64,000 nt of DNA from Antedon mediterranea (taxonomy: Eukaryota > Echinodermata > Crinoidea > Comatulida > Antedonidae): positions 34,241,304-34,305,303 of the forward strand of contig NC_092671.1 of NCBI RefSeq assembly GCF_964355755.1, read 5' to 3'. Under the pieces are notes generated by a model that saw only the letters and a list, made by a program, of their open reading frames with translations, was not told the DNA's origin and made no database searches. Made by a program: the position numbers and the translations under genes. This document shows positions 33,182 to 45,900 of this stretch, piece by piece; position 1 is the first letter of the stretch, and the number at the start of each line of letters is the position of its first letter.

Positions 33182-33552
33182 CTTTCCAAGCCACTGCTAC
33201 TGAAGGAAACTCAAATGTTCAAGGGTTTCTGCGATTTCTCATTGGCATCTATAAAGACATTCCATCACCAATCTTGCCATTAGAAGTTATGACACAGATT
33301 TGTGTTCGTCTGGACCCTCTTCGCTCAACAGACTACAATGACTGGCGTGGCGTAGCATGTAAGGTTGGCTATGATCGTTACATAGACTATATCATGAGCA
33401 TGAGCTTTGTATCAATGATCAATAGCCCTACTATGTGTGTAATGCATGGATGGTCTGAGAAAGGTTTGTCATTGGACGATTTTAAGGAGTGTATGATTGA
33501 GATGAATCGTCATGATGTTGTACGTATAATTGATAAACATCTTAATCTCTAA
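33182..33552 (+). CDS. Gene 2 last exon: death domain
   Basis: Bounded by tattatttcag and ending at TAA 33550-33552. It encodes PLEVMTQICVRLDPL, NDWRGVACKVGYDRYIDYIM, SPTMCVMHGWSEKGLSLDDF and MNRHDVVRIIDKHL. It keeps the death domain pattern without any stop, with a short insertion relative to gene 1 after the second helix. Confidence 0.82.
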
Positions 33553-36500
33553 AGATGAATGAACAAAGTAGAATGATGAACTACAGTTTACTGTATTTAT
33601 TCAGAGAGTTATGTAGAATCAATATGAATTCTAATAAATTTTATAAAATCAAAGACACAGCTTTTCAAAAATCATCAAGTTCTTTAAACAGAAGCTTAAA
33701 TCAAGAGACACATATCTAAAGAATCCAAATATATACATACACTCCGCTTTAATGTTTAAATTTATTGTTCAACTAATATTGTTTGGTTATAATATAAATA
33801 AATACGACCTGAAATTAATATGCAAACACTGTACAAATATTATTATAATTTGAGAAACAATAACTGAACAAAGTACTATAGGCACTGCAGCACTAGGTTG
33901 TAAAAATGCAGTAAAAAACACATAAGGGAAAAGATTCACATGAGTACTAGTTCTGATTTCATGAAATGAAATCACTTCTTTGGACCTTGAGATGTCGGTA
34001 AAATCCAGAAACTAATTTGCATAACAAACATTGTTTCACAAAAATGTTTAAGAATATCTTTACTAATAGTTTGTACTTAACCGCGAATAAGGATTTCTTA
34101 CAAAACATCGTCTATTTTAACTAAAACTTATAAATTAACTAAATCAATCATTCTGTTTAGTATGTGTATTAGATTTCTATATTTTCAAATAAGAAGCTAA
34201 TAATACAAATATCACAATTGTATTTTTCAAGGATATTATCACCCATGATTATATTGGTAAGTAAATTTATAACCAGCTTTTATGTCTGTAACTTTACATA
34301 ACCAATGTTTGTGTATAAGTTTATTATCTTATGTGTTACATTACATTAGTTCTACTGTTAGATTAGTTGCACTTTTATCCTAAATTTGACAACATTTGTT
34401 CGTAAACATTAGCTTTAAAAAATACTTCCCAAATTGTTTTAATACAGTATTGTATTTACATATGAACACTGCACTTTTTACAGTTTTAACCAGACTAATT
34501 GCTTTGTAACGTAACTTCCTGAACATTACGTTTACAATTACTAAAAACTACATAAGGAAGTTCATTACATGTAGGCATATGCTGCTACTATCTCGTCAGA
34601 CGTTAGTGAATTAGCTGTCTGTTTTAAGATCGTCCAATTTTAGGTGTAAATGGAATTGGTATTTAAATTTGCAAATGCTACACAAGCCACTTTCAGACCA
34701 ATTGTTTTATTTTTAACCGTCTTACTTTGATTGTTCGATTGAATCTTGGAAAGTAGGTAAGTTATCTTACAATCAATGTTTAGAACCATAGGCCTACATA
34801 GTGAGTTTCAGATCTACGATGATTAGTTCTCTGGGCCAATATAATTATCATAGTGATGACACGAGTCAAGGTTTCGTCCAGTAAGTTCGATAACAATTTA
34901 TAGACGGCAACGTATATCGCGCGATGGCTTGTTTTAGGCGACGCGACGTGTGGATAAGAAGAGACTGGTTTATATGTGGCGTAGATCTAAAACAGACAAC
35001 GTAATAATAATAATAATAATAATAATAAATACTTTATTTTAACACGGAAAAGCTTGTGTCACCATAAAGGTGTTCTTCTACAAGGCCGTATTGTTTGTAT
35101 TGTTTGTGGATAACGCGTCATATCCACATAGCGTGTTCTAGGCTACTCGTTGTCGCTGATCTAAAACGCATCATTATACAGTACCTATTTCATCCCATAC
35201 CAGATCATTCGTTGTGATCGTAGTAAATTAAGGAGACTCGCAAGTTCAATCAAGAACGGACATTGTAAGAAATGTCAATTGTACTACATGATGATTATCT
35301 AAATTTTAGACGGCGATTTAGCTTAATATGTCTATGAAAGAAATAAATTTCGGCATACATGTTGTTTTCTAACTATATTTAATTAAAATTAATTTATTAA
35401 ATTTACTGTGCTGTAAGCTTGTTTAAATATTTTTAAACACTTATTCTATACCAGTACATATGAACGTTCATTCGTATACCTGAGTTGGAATCAGGTAAAC
35501 TAAATAAAGTCTGTCTAATACAAAGTGCATGCGTTGATTAAATGAATTAAACTTCAATCTCTAATTAATCATTAACAATATTTTTCCGTGGAAAAATGAG
35601 ATTTTAATTAAACTAGATAGGCGTTTATAGGATCATTATCATTATTTTTGAGTTGATATAAATAAATAATTGTCATTGTAGTACTTGTACAAAAAATCAT
35701 CATGCACCTATTGTATAAATACACTTCGATTGAGCATATTTTCTTTCTTATTTTGAGCACAACAATGCTTAAAACAAGTACTTTGTTATTTCTTGTCCAT
35801 TTTAGTTAAAAATTCCATTAAATTCATCCACATTATTGGTAAATAACATAACATGTGGTATTGCTATCTCGTCAAATCAGATTTAATACGGTAAGTAATT
35901 AAATGCTCAACTAATTATTCTCAACATGGTCTTAAAGTGTATCATTGAAAGTAAATAAATTATGAATGTATGGGGAATACGTCAATATTATTGTTGAAGA
36001 AAAACTAGGTTGTTCGTTTCTTTTCTTATTTATTGGACCAGCAGTTTCCTAAAATTATAGATCATGTGTTTATACTTGATGTATGTACAGATATCATTCC
36101 ATAAATTAATATTCATAGACCTACTTCTGTATATCCCGTCATCGTGTAAAGTTTTTAGATATTAGCTTAAGAAATGTTCGCAGGAATGAGTAGAGTAAGG
36201 TAGCATATATTGCAGTTAAATTATACTTTTCAAAGTGAAATTCCCAATCTTCTCCAACGTAATATATTGCTTGTCAATGTTGTATTGTTGTAGGATTAAC
36301 CCTAGAACCTTGCTTCCTGACAAGAAGTTTACAATTGCTATTATGAACTTATAAGGAAGTTCAACTTCCTTCAAAGGTAAATGGCATAATATAAACCTAT
36401 TATTGCCTACCTAATCTTTTACAATCATCCTCTTCCTCCTCCTTTCCCGTGATACCGAATATTCCTGTTCAAGTCCCAGTTTGTAGGGGTTCGAAACGGA

Positions 36501-36826
36501 TGGGAACACTAGACTATGAATATCACGTCAAAATGGATGGGAACACTAGATTATGACCATCTACATTATCATTTATTAATCCGTATTCTTGGCACTTTTT
36601 ATGATATTCATGTTTCATTTCTTTTTAGTGAATTTTTTTTAATTTAATGTGAATTTGATAGGTTGATATTTGACAAAAGGGAAATTAAAATGATTCGATC
36701 AGTTTGTTAATGTTTTCAATATGTTAGCCCTGCGTTTCGGATCGACTTCATAATGATGGTTTAATGTTGTTCACAATGTAATGTGTATGAATTTAAAAAA
36801 GTATACGAGCAAACATATGTTTTAAT
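33553..36826 (+). other. Gene 2 3' UTR and spacer to gene 3
   Basis: AATAAA at 33633-33638 is a candidate poly(A) signal. Two stretches (about 34497-34640 and 36295-36400, both with cataaggaagttca-like text; also 34581 and 35858, ctatctcgtca) are related to each other. Good donor-like sites occur at 34257, 34756 and 35891. An (AAT)n run is at 35002-35028. No coding exon is supported. Confidence 0.5.
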
Positions 36827-37170
36827 TAACATTTGTTTTAAGGCTATAATAGCTCCTGGAAAGAAACTATTTGTAAATCGTGCCCTATTGACCTTAATAG
36901 AACGAAATTTCCGACCGCTGCGCATCAACTGGAACATACTAGAGGCCGGATGAAATTGATCATCCTTGATAGCCACTGCCTTTTTCAGAAGACGATCCGA
37001 CAAAATGTTCTCCAAAGGCAATTGTGCAGATCCAATTATACGCGATGCGGTCTTGACTATTCTATTTTGGTCACGCTTTTCATTTTCGGTAGCGCTACCG
37101 AACCATACCGTTAAAGAATACATTATAACACTCTCTGTAACTGACCTATAGATGGACGACAGGAATGATT
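36827..37170 (-). mobile_element. LINE C-terminal fragment
   Basis: The minus strand encodes FLSSIYRSVTESVIMYSLTV, WFGSATENEKRDQNRIVKTA and FRSIKVNRARFTNSFFPGAI, the C-terminal tail of a LINE protein family common in fish and marine invertebrates. It is a short remnant without RT core. Confidence 0.7.
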
Positions 37171-38508
37171 CATGATTATAATATAATTATAGAATTATAG
37201 AAAGTAATTTACCAAAGTAATTTACTAAAATGCTAGGTCAATTTTGATAAATAGCAGTTTTTAAAGTCCTCACTCGCTTTGATGTTACGCTATAGGCCTA
37301 GGCAGCCAACCAACACGTACCTGCGCTTCGCTCAAATTTACCGCAGGTTTTGGACGGCGCGCTCAATATTAAAAACAGATTTTTACTGAGGTATCCGTTT
37401 CCGTTATCGTATTCGTAAGGTTGCGAAACCTCTCTAGTTCTAAATTACCTGTTATGCTTTTATTCATGCGTTGAGTGGTTACTTGGCCAGTACTTAATAC
37501 ATTTACGTTCTACGTTTGTTACGTCATATTTTGTAATAATTGTCATATTTGTTTTGTAATTTTCGTATTTTGTAGACCAAATTACCTCTCGTAATTTTGT
37601 ATCAAACCTATTTTAAAACAAATGTGTGCGCCTATTGACTGGTGCATAGCCGCGTGGAGCGTCGTGAAAACGAAACACTGAGTCGCCGTACCGGAACCGT
37701 GCCGGAACAGGTGTGAAAGACCCTTTACTTCGGCCACTCGCACATACTAACTACTGTAAGTATATATCTTATTCTTATCTGTCAATATTTGACCTCATAG
37801 AATTAAATGACGCAGTTTCTACACAGATACTTTCCAGATTACACAGTACAAAACTTGTGTTTGTATGTCAAGGGAGTCACTGACAGACCATAAAACTAGT
37901 GTCCCTTTTTTCTCAATACACATGATTGACATACTTTCATCGAGTTTTGATGATTAATTTGATTAAAGTGTCTATGGCCGGCTTTGAGTATTGTTTTTGC
38001 TTTGAGAATTGTATAATTATGTATAGATCTACATCTGTAAGACAAATGGGAAACTTAATAATAAAAAGAAATATATAAAGAAATGTATGTATTATTATAT
38101 AATTAATTTCCAGAATATCACCCGGGCGGTTTAGAATTAATTTTTGGCACCTGTGGTGTTTATATTATCATTATGCATATGCAAAAAACAAAAGTAGAGA
38201 AACAAGAACCGATAGATTATAAAGAAATATATTTATTCAACATTGACGGACGTTTTAGTCTGTCGTCCCCGACCAAATAATGATACCTTTTGTTGTTCTT
38301 TTATTTGTTTTTTAATTGTACTTGTACTACAGTATGTTGATGATGCTTTTGTCGAAATAAATTGGGTCTGCCGATATTATTTCAATCTGACCATCTCCTA
38401 TACAATAACATTCGTTTAAAACGAATGATATTGTTCAAATTGTGACTCAGTTTAAACTAACAGTATCTAAAGCAAAAGGACTTTGCCATATAAATTGTTT
38501 TATTTTTA
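37171..38508. other. Spacer before gene 3
   Basis: Includes a more GC-rich stretch (37640-37730). No ORF, RNA gene or clear repeat recognised. Confidence 0.4.
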
Positions 38509-39232
38509 GTCGCGTGGACGCGACTCTATAGTTCACTACGTTGGTCGGTCTGTCGGTCGGTCGGTCGGTCTGTCTGTCGGTCCGGTATCACTATGCATGT
38601 TATCGCTTTCTGACCTTATCTTGATATCAGTTTAATCTAGCTAAGTCAATTTTTCACAGTATATTCCTTATGGCCAGGAATCGATGTGGTTATGTTTTCA
38701 CGGTGCGCAATAAAAAATTACGCGGTCTACTCACGATTTAACGAAATCACGTTTGTAATCATAATCTTCACAACCATGAATCACAATTAAATAAAATTTG
38801 GTACTCATAAATTTCAGGGCATAAATCATCATAATTATGGCAATATAATTACGTGCTTAGCGCATGTAACGCATGCGTACGCGCGCTTAAAATTTTCAAA
38901 ATTTATTTTCGATGAAATAAAAGTACGTTTCATGCAATTTTAAGCGTTTACAAAATTGCCATGAGTGCGCAGATTTTTGCGCGCGCACTGCGCGTTAAAT
39001 GTTATTGCGCACTCTTTTTGCCCGATTTCTGTTTTCTTGACTTACTTTTCAACTAGAAATTACGTTATACGAGCACGTCAAAGGTGACAGACTACGCACG
39101 TGTAAATTAAAAAAATATAAATGTTTTTAAATATTTCAACATTTTTAAACATGTTCAGTAATTTCGATCAGTATAGTTCACTATGTCGGTCGGTCTGTCG
39201 GTCCGGTATCACTATGCATTGTAGCACGCGAC
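38509..39232. mobile_element. Non-autonomous DNA element flanked by TTA, copy 2
   Basis: Ends GTCGCGTG... and ...GCACGCGAC are short inverted repeats; TTA stands directly outside both (38506-38508 and 39233-39235). A GGTC-repeat lies just inside both ends. It is related to 13334-14040. The 3-bp duplication is compatible with a PIF/Harbinger-type origin, which is an inference. Confidence 0.65.
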
Positions 39233-39952
39233 TTAATGGCTGTTGGCCTTGCCTCTTTCAATATTTGATCTACCATAGCAATAAACGACAATGTTTCATG
39301 ACTGATTATTTCGCGATTATACATATAACCTGTCAATCTAGGGATACACCATAAAGACGTCTCTTCTTAAATTCTATTCTATCTATGGCGAAATGTTTGC
39401 TTTGAGTATGAAAACTAGGTAAGTAGTTTTATATGGTACATAACTTGTAATATTCTATCTCTAGTACAAAACACAAGTTTACTATGACAGCATAATTTCT
39501 GCAATGACGCCGCACTTTTAACTGTTTTTGTTATTGTTTGCTATTGTGTGCAACTGTTTTTTAAAATTATATTACAGTTGCTCAATGTTTTAAACATACA
39601 TTGTCGTATGTATAACACATGCTATCAACTTTAAACACGAAAAAACAGGTTTATCTTTAAATGTCTAAATTAAATATTTGCAGCTTAGTAGCATTACGTA
39701 TGTAAAATAGTAATAACAGATATTAATTGGTTGTGCTATAATTATTATAAAAGATATATATATTGATACTATATTATATACACAGGGTTTCTAATAAACA
39801 TTTGTTATAGTGTGTCTGATTGTAATTTAGAAATAAATGCGGGTCAGACAAAAAGCATGTAGGCCAAGCGTCGGAAACTCATGCCTTTTAAGGATATTAA
39901 GAGTGTTTTCCCTTTTATCTGTAGCTCTTTCGCGAGCCGACGAAGTGCAACC

Positions 39953-39984
39953 ATGGCATCTAATTTTGAAAACCCGGAAGAAAG
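39953..39984 (+). CDS. Gene 3 first coding exon
   Basis: ccATGG context, MASNFENPEE then AG before gtaatac. It matches the gene 2 start MAFNFE and uses the same phase-2 donor. ctgtag at 39918-39923 could be the acceptor of this exon after a 5' UTR intron whose donor is at 39419. Confidence 0.65.
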
Positions 39985-42900
39985 GTAATACTATTTGTAT
40001 CTTATAATAATAGTAGATATAAATAATAAGTCTTCACAATCTGTATCTCAATTATTGCTTCAAAATGTCATTTTTCCACTATAATGAATCAAAAGTAAAA
40101 TTACTATACATGTAGTAGCCTAGGTGACAACAAATAATTAAAACAAATTTAACAAACAGTAGCCCTTCTATTCAATAAAGGTACTTACTTACTTACTTGT
40201 TTACTTGTTTCCGGAGCTCAGCAATGCTGGGTCCGGAGTCGAGGCTAGGCTATGCCTATAAGCCCCTCTTGATAATTACATCAACTCTTGAATATGGCGC
40301 AAATTTAAGAGGGTGGTTGGACCATGCCCGTTCAAGACCGGACTTAAATTGATTGGTTGATCTTGAAGCTACTACATCCTCCGATAACGAATTCCATAAT
40401 ATAATAGCTTTTCGACCAAATGAGTCCCTCATCCAATTTGTGCGTGAGAACTTAAATTTTAATTTAAAAGAATGACCACGTGTTCTAACATCTTCATCAC
40501 GCTCAAAAAAAGAATCAGCAGAAATACTATCCACTCCATGTAAAATTTTAAAAATCTGTATCAAATGAGCTCTTTGCCTTCTGTATGCGAGAGTAGGTAG
40601 GTTGAGAATTTTCAGCCTTTCTGAATAAGGTAAATGACGAATGGAAAAAATAAGCTTGGTGGCACGTTCTTGGACTTTTTCCAATAGGTCTTCCTCCTTA
40701 CAATGTAGCGAGTTAAAAACAACGTTGCAGTATTCCAAGGTCGGACGAATAATAGCTTTATATAAACGAAGAAACCCATCCATATTTAAAAACTTGAAAG
40801 CTCGATATACCATGCCCAACTTCCGATTTGCTCTCATTGCTACATCTGCCACATGTACATTAAAAACAAGTTTAGAGTCAATAGTAACACCGAGGTCTTT
40901 TTCATGATCAACTTCATTCAATAAGAAACCACGAATGGCATACAGATGTTTGTTGTTTTTCTTCCCAAAGTGCATTACTTTGCACTTACCCTCGTTAAAA
41001 GGTAATTGCCATTTGTCAGACCAGTCACATGCTTTCTCTAAATCTTCTTGTAGAACTTGAGCATCATTCACAGTAACTATTCTATACAATTTAGTATCAT
41101 CTGCAAACATGCGTACAGAGGAAGAAATAACAGAAGGTAAATCATTTATAAACATAATGAAAAGAACAGGTCCAACGACGCTTCCTTGCGGGATACCACT
41201 ACGAACATCAGCCCAATCTGAAACACATCCATTGACACTAACCCGTTGTTGTCTATCGTTAAGAAATTCTTGAAACCATTTTAGAAGTTTACCTCTAATA
41301 CCCAATGCACTCATTTTCAGAAGGAGTCTATGATGAGGCACACTATCGAAAGCCTTCTTGTAGTCAAGGTAGATACAATCAAAACAATCCTGATTATCAA
41401 AATAAGAAAACCAGTTTTCAAGAACATCAAGTAATTGTAAAGCACAAGAACGACCTTGCCGGAAACCAAATTGCTCATAACAAATAAGTGAGTGATGTTC
41501 AAGAAAGTCCAATAATTCCTTCCTGATAATTCTCTCCATAATTTTACCAACTACCGAAGTTAAACTCACAGGTCTATAGTTGCTTGGGTCAGACTTCACT
41601 CCTTTTTTAAAAATCGGTACCACTGTAGCCCGTTTCCAACTATTAGGGACGGCTCCTTCTTGAAACAATTTCGTAAAAATAATATGGAGGGGATAGCAAA
41701 TGATATCCTTTAGTTCGACTAAGATGCGTGGGTGAATACCATCAGGTCCAGCTGTTTTAGTAATATTCAACGTTGATAAAATATTTAAGATTTCGTCACA
41801 AGGAAAGTCAACTTGAGATAAAAAATCCTCTGAAATGTCATCAATAGCCGGTACATTCGAAAAATTTTCATCGACAAATACACTACTAAAAAACGTGTTT
41901 AGCAACTCAGCCTTATCCTTGTCATCAGACACATGCCTTCCATTACTATCAGTTAAGTTGGGTATACCAGACTTTATATTGATCTGAGAACTGAGATACC
42001 TCCAAAAAGACTTTTCATTAGATTTGATCTCAATTGCTATTTTATTTTCGAAGTCAGATTTACTACATCGAATCAGATCTACTGTTTGATTTCTTACTTG
42101 GACAAACTTCGACCATTTTGCTGACACACATACTTTTTGTTTTCTCTTGGCCTTTACATACTGTTTCCAACATTTATTCTTTTTGGCAATCTGCTTTTCA
42201 ATTTTTTTGTTCATCCAAAGAGGTTTTCTTCCGTGGCAAACCTTCCTCATCGGGATACACTCATCAATATTCTTCGTAAGAATATGCTCAAATTCGTCCC
42301 ACGATTGAATACCTGATTTGTCATTGAAAACCACATCCCAATCTACCAAATCAATTTTCTCGCGCAGCAAATCATAGTTACCATGCCTGTAACTTCGAAT
42401 ATTTGGTTCAATTCTGTCATCTCTTACAAGATCCAATGAAAATTGTAACACCATATGGTCGCTTTTACCCAGTGGTGGAGACTGCATAATGCCATTTATA
42501 GTATTCTCTTTGTCTGTAAAAACCAGATCCAAAACATTGGGTGTTTCGCCTTCTCTGTATCTAGTAGGTTCCATAACGTGTTGAATTAAAAATAGATCGT
42601 TGATGGTGTCAAAGAAACTTCTGCTGGAATCTCCATCTTCCGAAGACACACAATTTAATTCCCAGTTAATACTTTTATAGTTAAAATCGCCGACAACGAT
42701 TAAATCAGAAAAAGATGATTTATATACTTCACGGAACAATGAGTTCAGCTTGATATTATTATCCATACTACAAGTCGGGCTACGGTAAACACAACCTAAT
42801 AAAAGATCCGTTTTTACTTCTTTTACTCTAACCCAAACTGACTCTACAAACTTATTCTTCTTAAAGAAAATTTGAGAAACTGAAATTCCATTTCTGACAT

Positions 42901-45900
42901 AAATTAAAACACCACGACCAGAAGTAAAATCCTCATTCGAAAAAAATGCTTGGTAACCTTGGACACGAAATTCATTTATCAGTGGCGGGTACAAACAATG
43001 CTTTGGTAAAATCTCTGTCAATGCAATAAAATCAACTTTTTCTGAAACCAAACGGGAAAGTAACTCTGACTTCTTATTTAGAAAACCATCACAATTTGAG
43101 TACCAAAAGTTAAATTTCTGATTGGAAAACGTACTTTCTTTTAAATTAGAGAACTTTCTGTTTTTATTTTCTTTATTGGGAACGAAAAAGCTTCACAATC
43201 TTCCCACTTCGGATAACTATGTCTTTCTCACCTGCATCTAATCGCGTGCGGTACGGCTTACTACTGAATACCAATTTTACAAGTAGCTATTCTGAACATA
43301 ATTGTATTAATTTACTTCATTAATTATATGTATGACGTACAATACGCTACTGTAATACATATTTATTTCAATACTATTTTATTAGAATGGTCCTTCCAGC
43401 CGAAACATTTTAAGCATATTACTACACTATTGCACATTTTCAAACGTTCATTATAATAGTAAATGACTAGATTTATCTTTATGACATGACTAGTGTTATT
43501 ATTTATTGCAAGGTCTGATATTTTGTTTAACTAACAGAAAACAATTTATATACAAATAAATAGCATCAAACATTATGATGAATTCTACCGACATTTAGAG
43601 ACAATGAACTGATTTTCAATAAATAATAGAGCAAGAAATGTAAATAATTAATACAGCACTATTCATAAATTATTTATGTAAGCATAATGAAATTTATATA
43701 TTCTTTTCTTTTTACAGTGACTTATACAGTTTTTCATAAGTATAAACTTAAATCAGTAAAATTAATAATAAAATCATGTGTCAGTATCATGTACTATTAG
43801 TATGGTACTGTAAAGTGGTACAGTACAATGAAATATAAGATGATTGTAGTGAATTTATCTTTTAGTTGGTTCCGAGCTTTCTCATGCGTATATCCACTCG
43901 CCGTACACAGCTGTCGTTCCGAGCTTTCTCGGGCGTATATATTTCCACGCGACGTACACAGCTGTCACTGAATGATAACTCATACAAAAAGTATATTTAA
44001 CTCAACTAGAACTTTTATTCCTTGTAATTCGATTAATACATCTTTCTACCACTACCAGTCAAGCCTTAATATTTTCCTTATCATCTTTCCGTTTATCTAC
44101 TCTGATCTTATTCTCTCTTCTCGTTTATCTACTCTGATCTTATTCTCTCTTCTCTTCTAATATCTATTACATTCTACTTTTATACTGGATATGCAAATTT
44201 TAGGCTTCAGAGGAGGATAACATTTTCCCTCCAAAATTTATGCGATTTTGATTGGCTAATAATAAGGCGGACCTGGTCTAAAGCATCCTTCTCTAAACAC
44301 AGAGAATCACAACATCAATAATATGACATTCCCCTTTTTGGGAAAAAGATTGTGTCAATCTTTCCAAAAATTTAACATTTAAAACCATTTTACTATAAAC
44401 TATCTACAAATAACACCTCTATAATATTATTATGCACGGCTTAATCCATCTGCATTTCCATTTAATGATCCTTTCTTGTAAATAACTTTAAATTTATATC
44501 CTTGTAAAAACAGAGCCCATCTCATAAGTCTAACATTTGCACCCTTCATTGAGTCCATCCATCTCAATGCCTGGTGGTCAGTATGAACTTGAAATTCACA
44601 ACCATACAGATAATACTTAAGTTTATTGATAGCCCAAACAATAGAGAGGCACTCTTTTTCTGGCACAGAATATCTCTGCTCATGTACAGATAACTTTCTA
44701 CTTAAGTACACAATGGGATAATCATTACCCTCACCATCTATTTGGCTCAGCACTGCACCTATGCCATAATTTGAGGCATCGGTTTGCAATATAAACATCT
44801 TATCAAAATTTGGGGCTTTTAATACATTATCATCAGTAAGTCGTTTCTTTAAAGTTACAAAGGCATTTTCACATTGTTCATTCCACTTAACGGTATTACT
44901 TTTACTCTTTAAAGTTAAATCAATCAATGGCTTAGCAATATCGGCATAGTTCTGTACAAATTTTCTGTAATAGCCAGTTAATCCGAGAAATGATCGGACT
45001 TGTTTCTTAGACAAAGGTCTGGGGAACTTTTCCACAGCCTCAACCTTATCAATCATGGGTCTAATTTCTCCATTACCAATCTTATGCCCCAGAAATTCTA
45101 CCTGTGCATAGGCAATTTTACATTTCAAAGGCTTTGCTGTCAATCCAGCACTACTTAATCTTTCTAATACATCATTCAAATGAAAAATATGATCTTTCCA
45201 AGTTTGACTATAAATACATATGTCATCTATATATGCCTTAGCATATCCCTCAGTACCTTGTAATACCTTATCCATTAATCTTTGGAAAGTACTAGAGCTA
45301 TTTTGCATACCAAATGGAAGTACATTGTAACAATACTGTCCAAATTGTGTAATAAATGCTGATTTGTCTTTGGTCTTAGGATCCAGAGGCACCTGGTAAA
45401 ATCCTTTAGTTAGATCTAACGTAGTTATGTATATTGCGGATGATACCTCATCCAACATTTCGTCTATGCGAGGCATAACATAAGGGTCAAATTGTGTAGT
45501 CTTATTTAGTGATCTAAAATCTGTCACCATTCTAATTTGATTCTGGCCTTTCTTCAGGGCAATAATAGGTGCAGCATAGGCACTAACTGTAGGTTCTATT
45601 ATACCCATAGCCAACATACTATCTAATTCTTCTTTCAATTTACCCTTTAATGCTTGGGGCGTTCTATATGCCCTATGCCTTATAGGCATTTCACCACTAG
45701 TCTTAATTTCATGTGTCACTAAGTGAGTTCTACCTGGTACATCCGAGAATACATTCTGTTGGTACTTTAACAATTCTGTTAATTGTTTAGTTTGTGTATC
45801 ATTTAAATTACTACTAACGTTAACATCTCTCCATGTTTGTGATTGATGATAAGACAATCCTATGTCTATTTCACTATCTAACTCATTGTCATGGACTGTT

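Larger units (their letters stand above)
24588..33552 (+). pseudogene. Gene 2: DED-Roc-COR-death domain paralogue, decayed
   Basis: Plus-strand paralogue of gene 1. Exons seen: 24588-24649 (start), micro-exons 25471-25497, 25955-25978, 26399-26419, 26717-26740, 27057-27071, then 27251-27765, 27918-27941, 28111-28207 (truncated), 28255-28310, 28622-28661, 29293-29474, 29805-29906, 30224-30378, 30600-30857, 31777-32015 (fused), 32308-32371 (broken), 32548-32759 and 33182-33552. Lesions: TAG at 27309-27311 in the death-effector exon, deletion of the P-loop, stop and frameshifts in the 30600 exon, loss of the first COR exon, fusion of two COR exons. The micro-exon array and the death domain are undamaged. 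A shortened transcript (N-terminus only, or death domain only) cannot be excluded. Confidence 0.8.
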
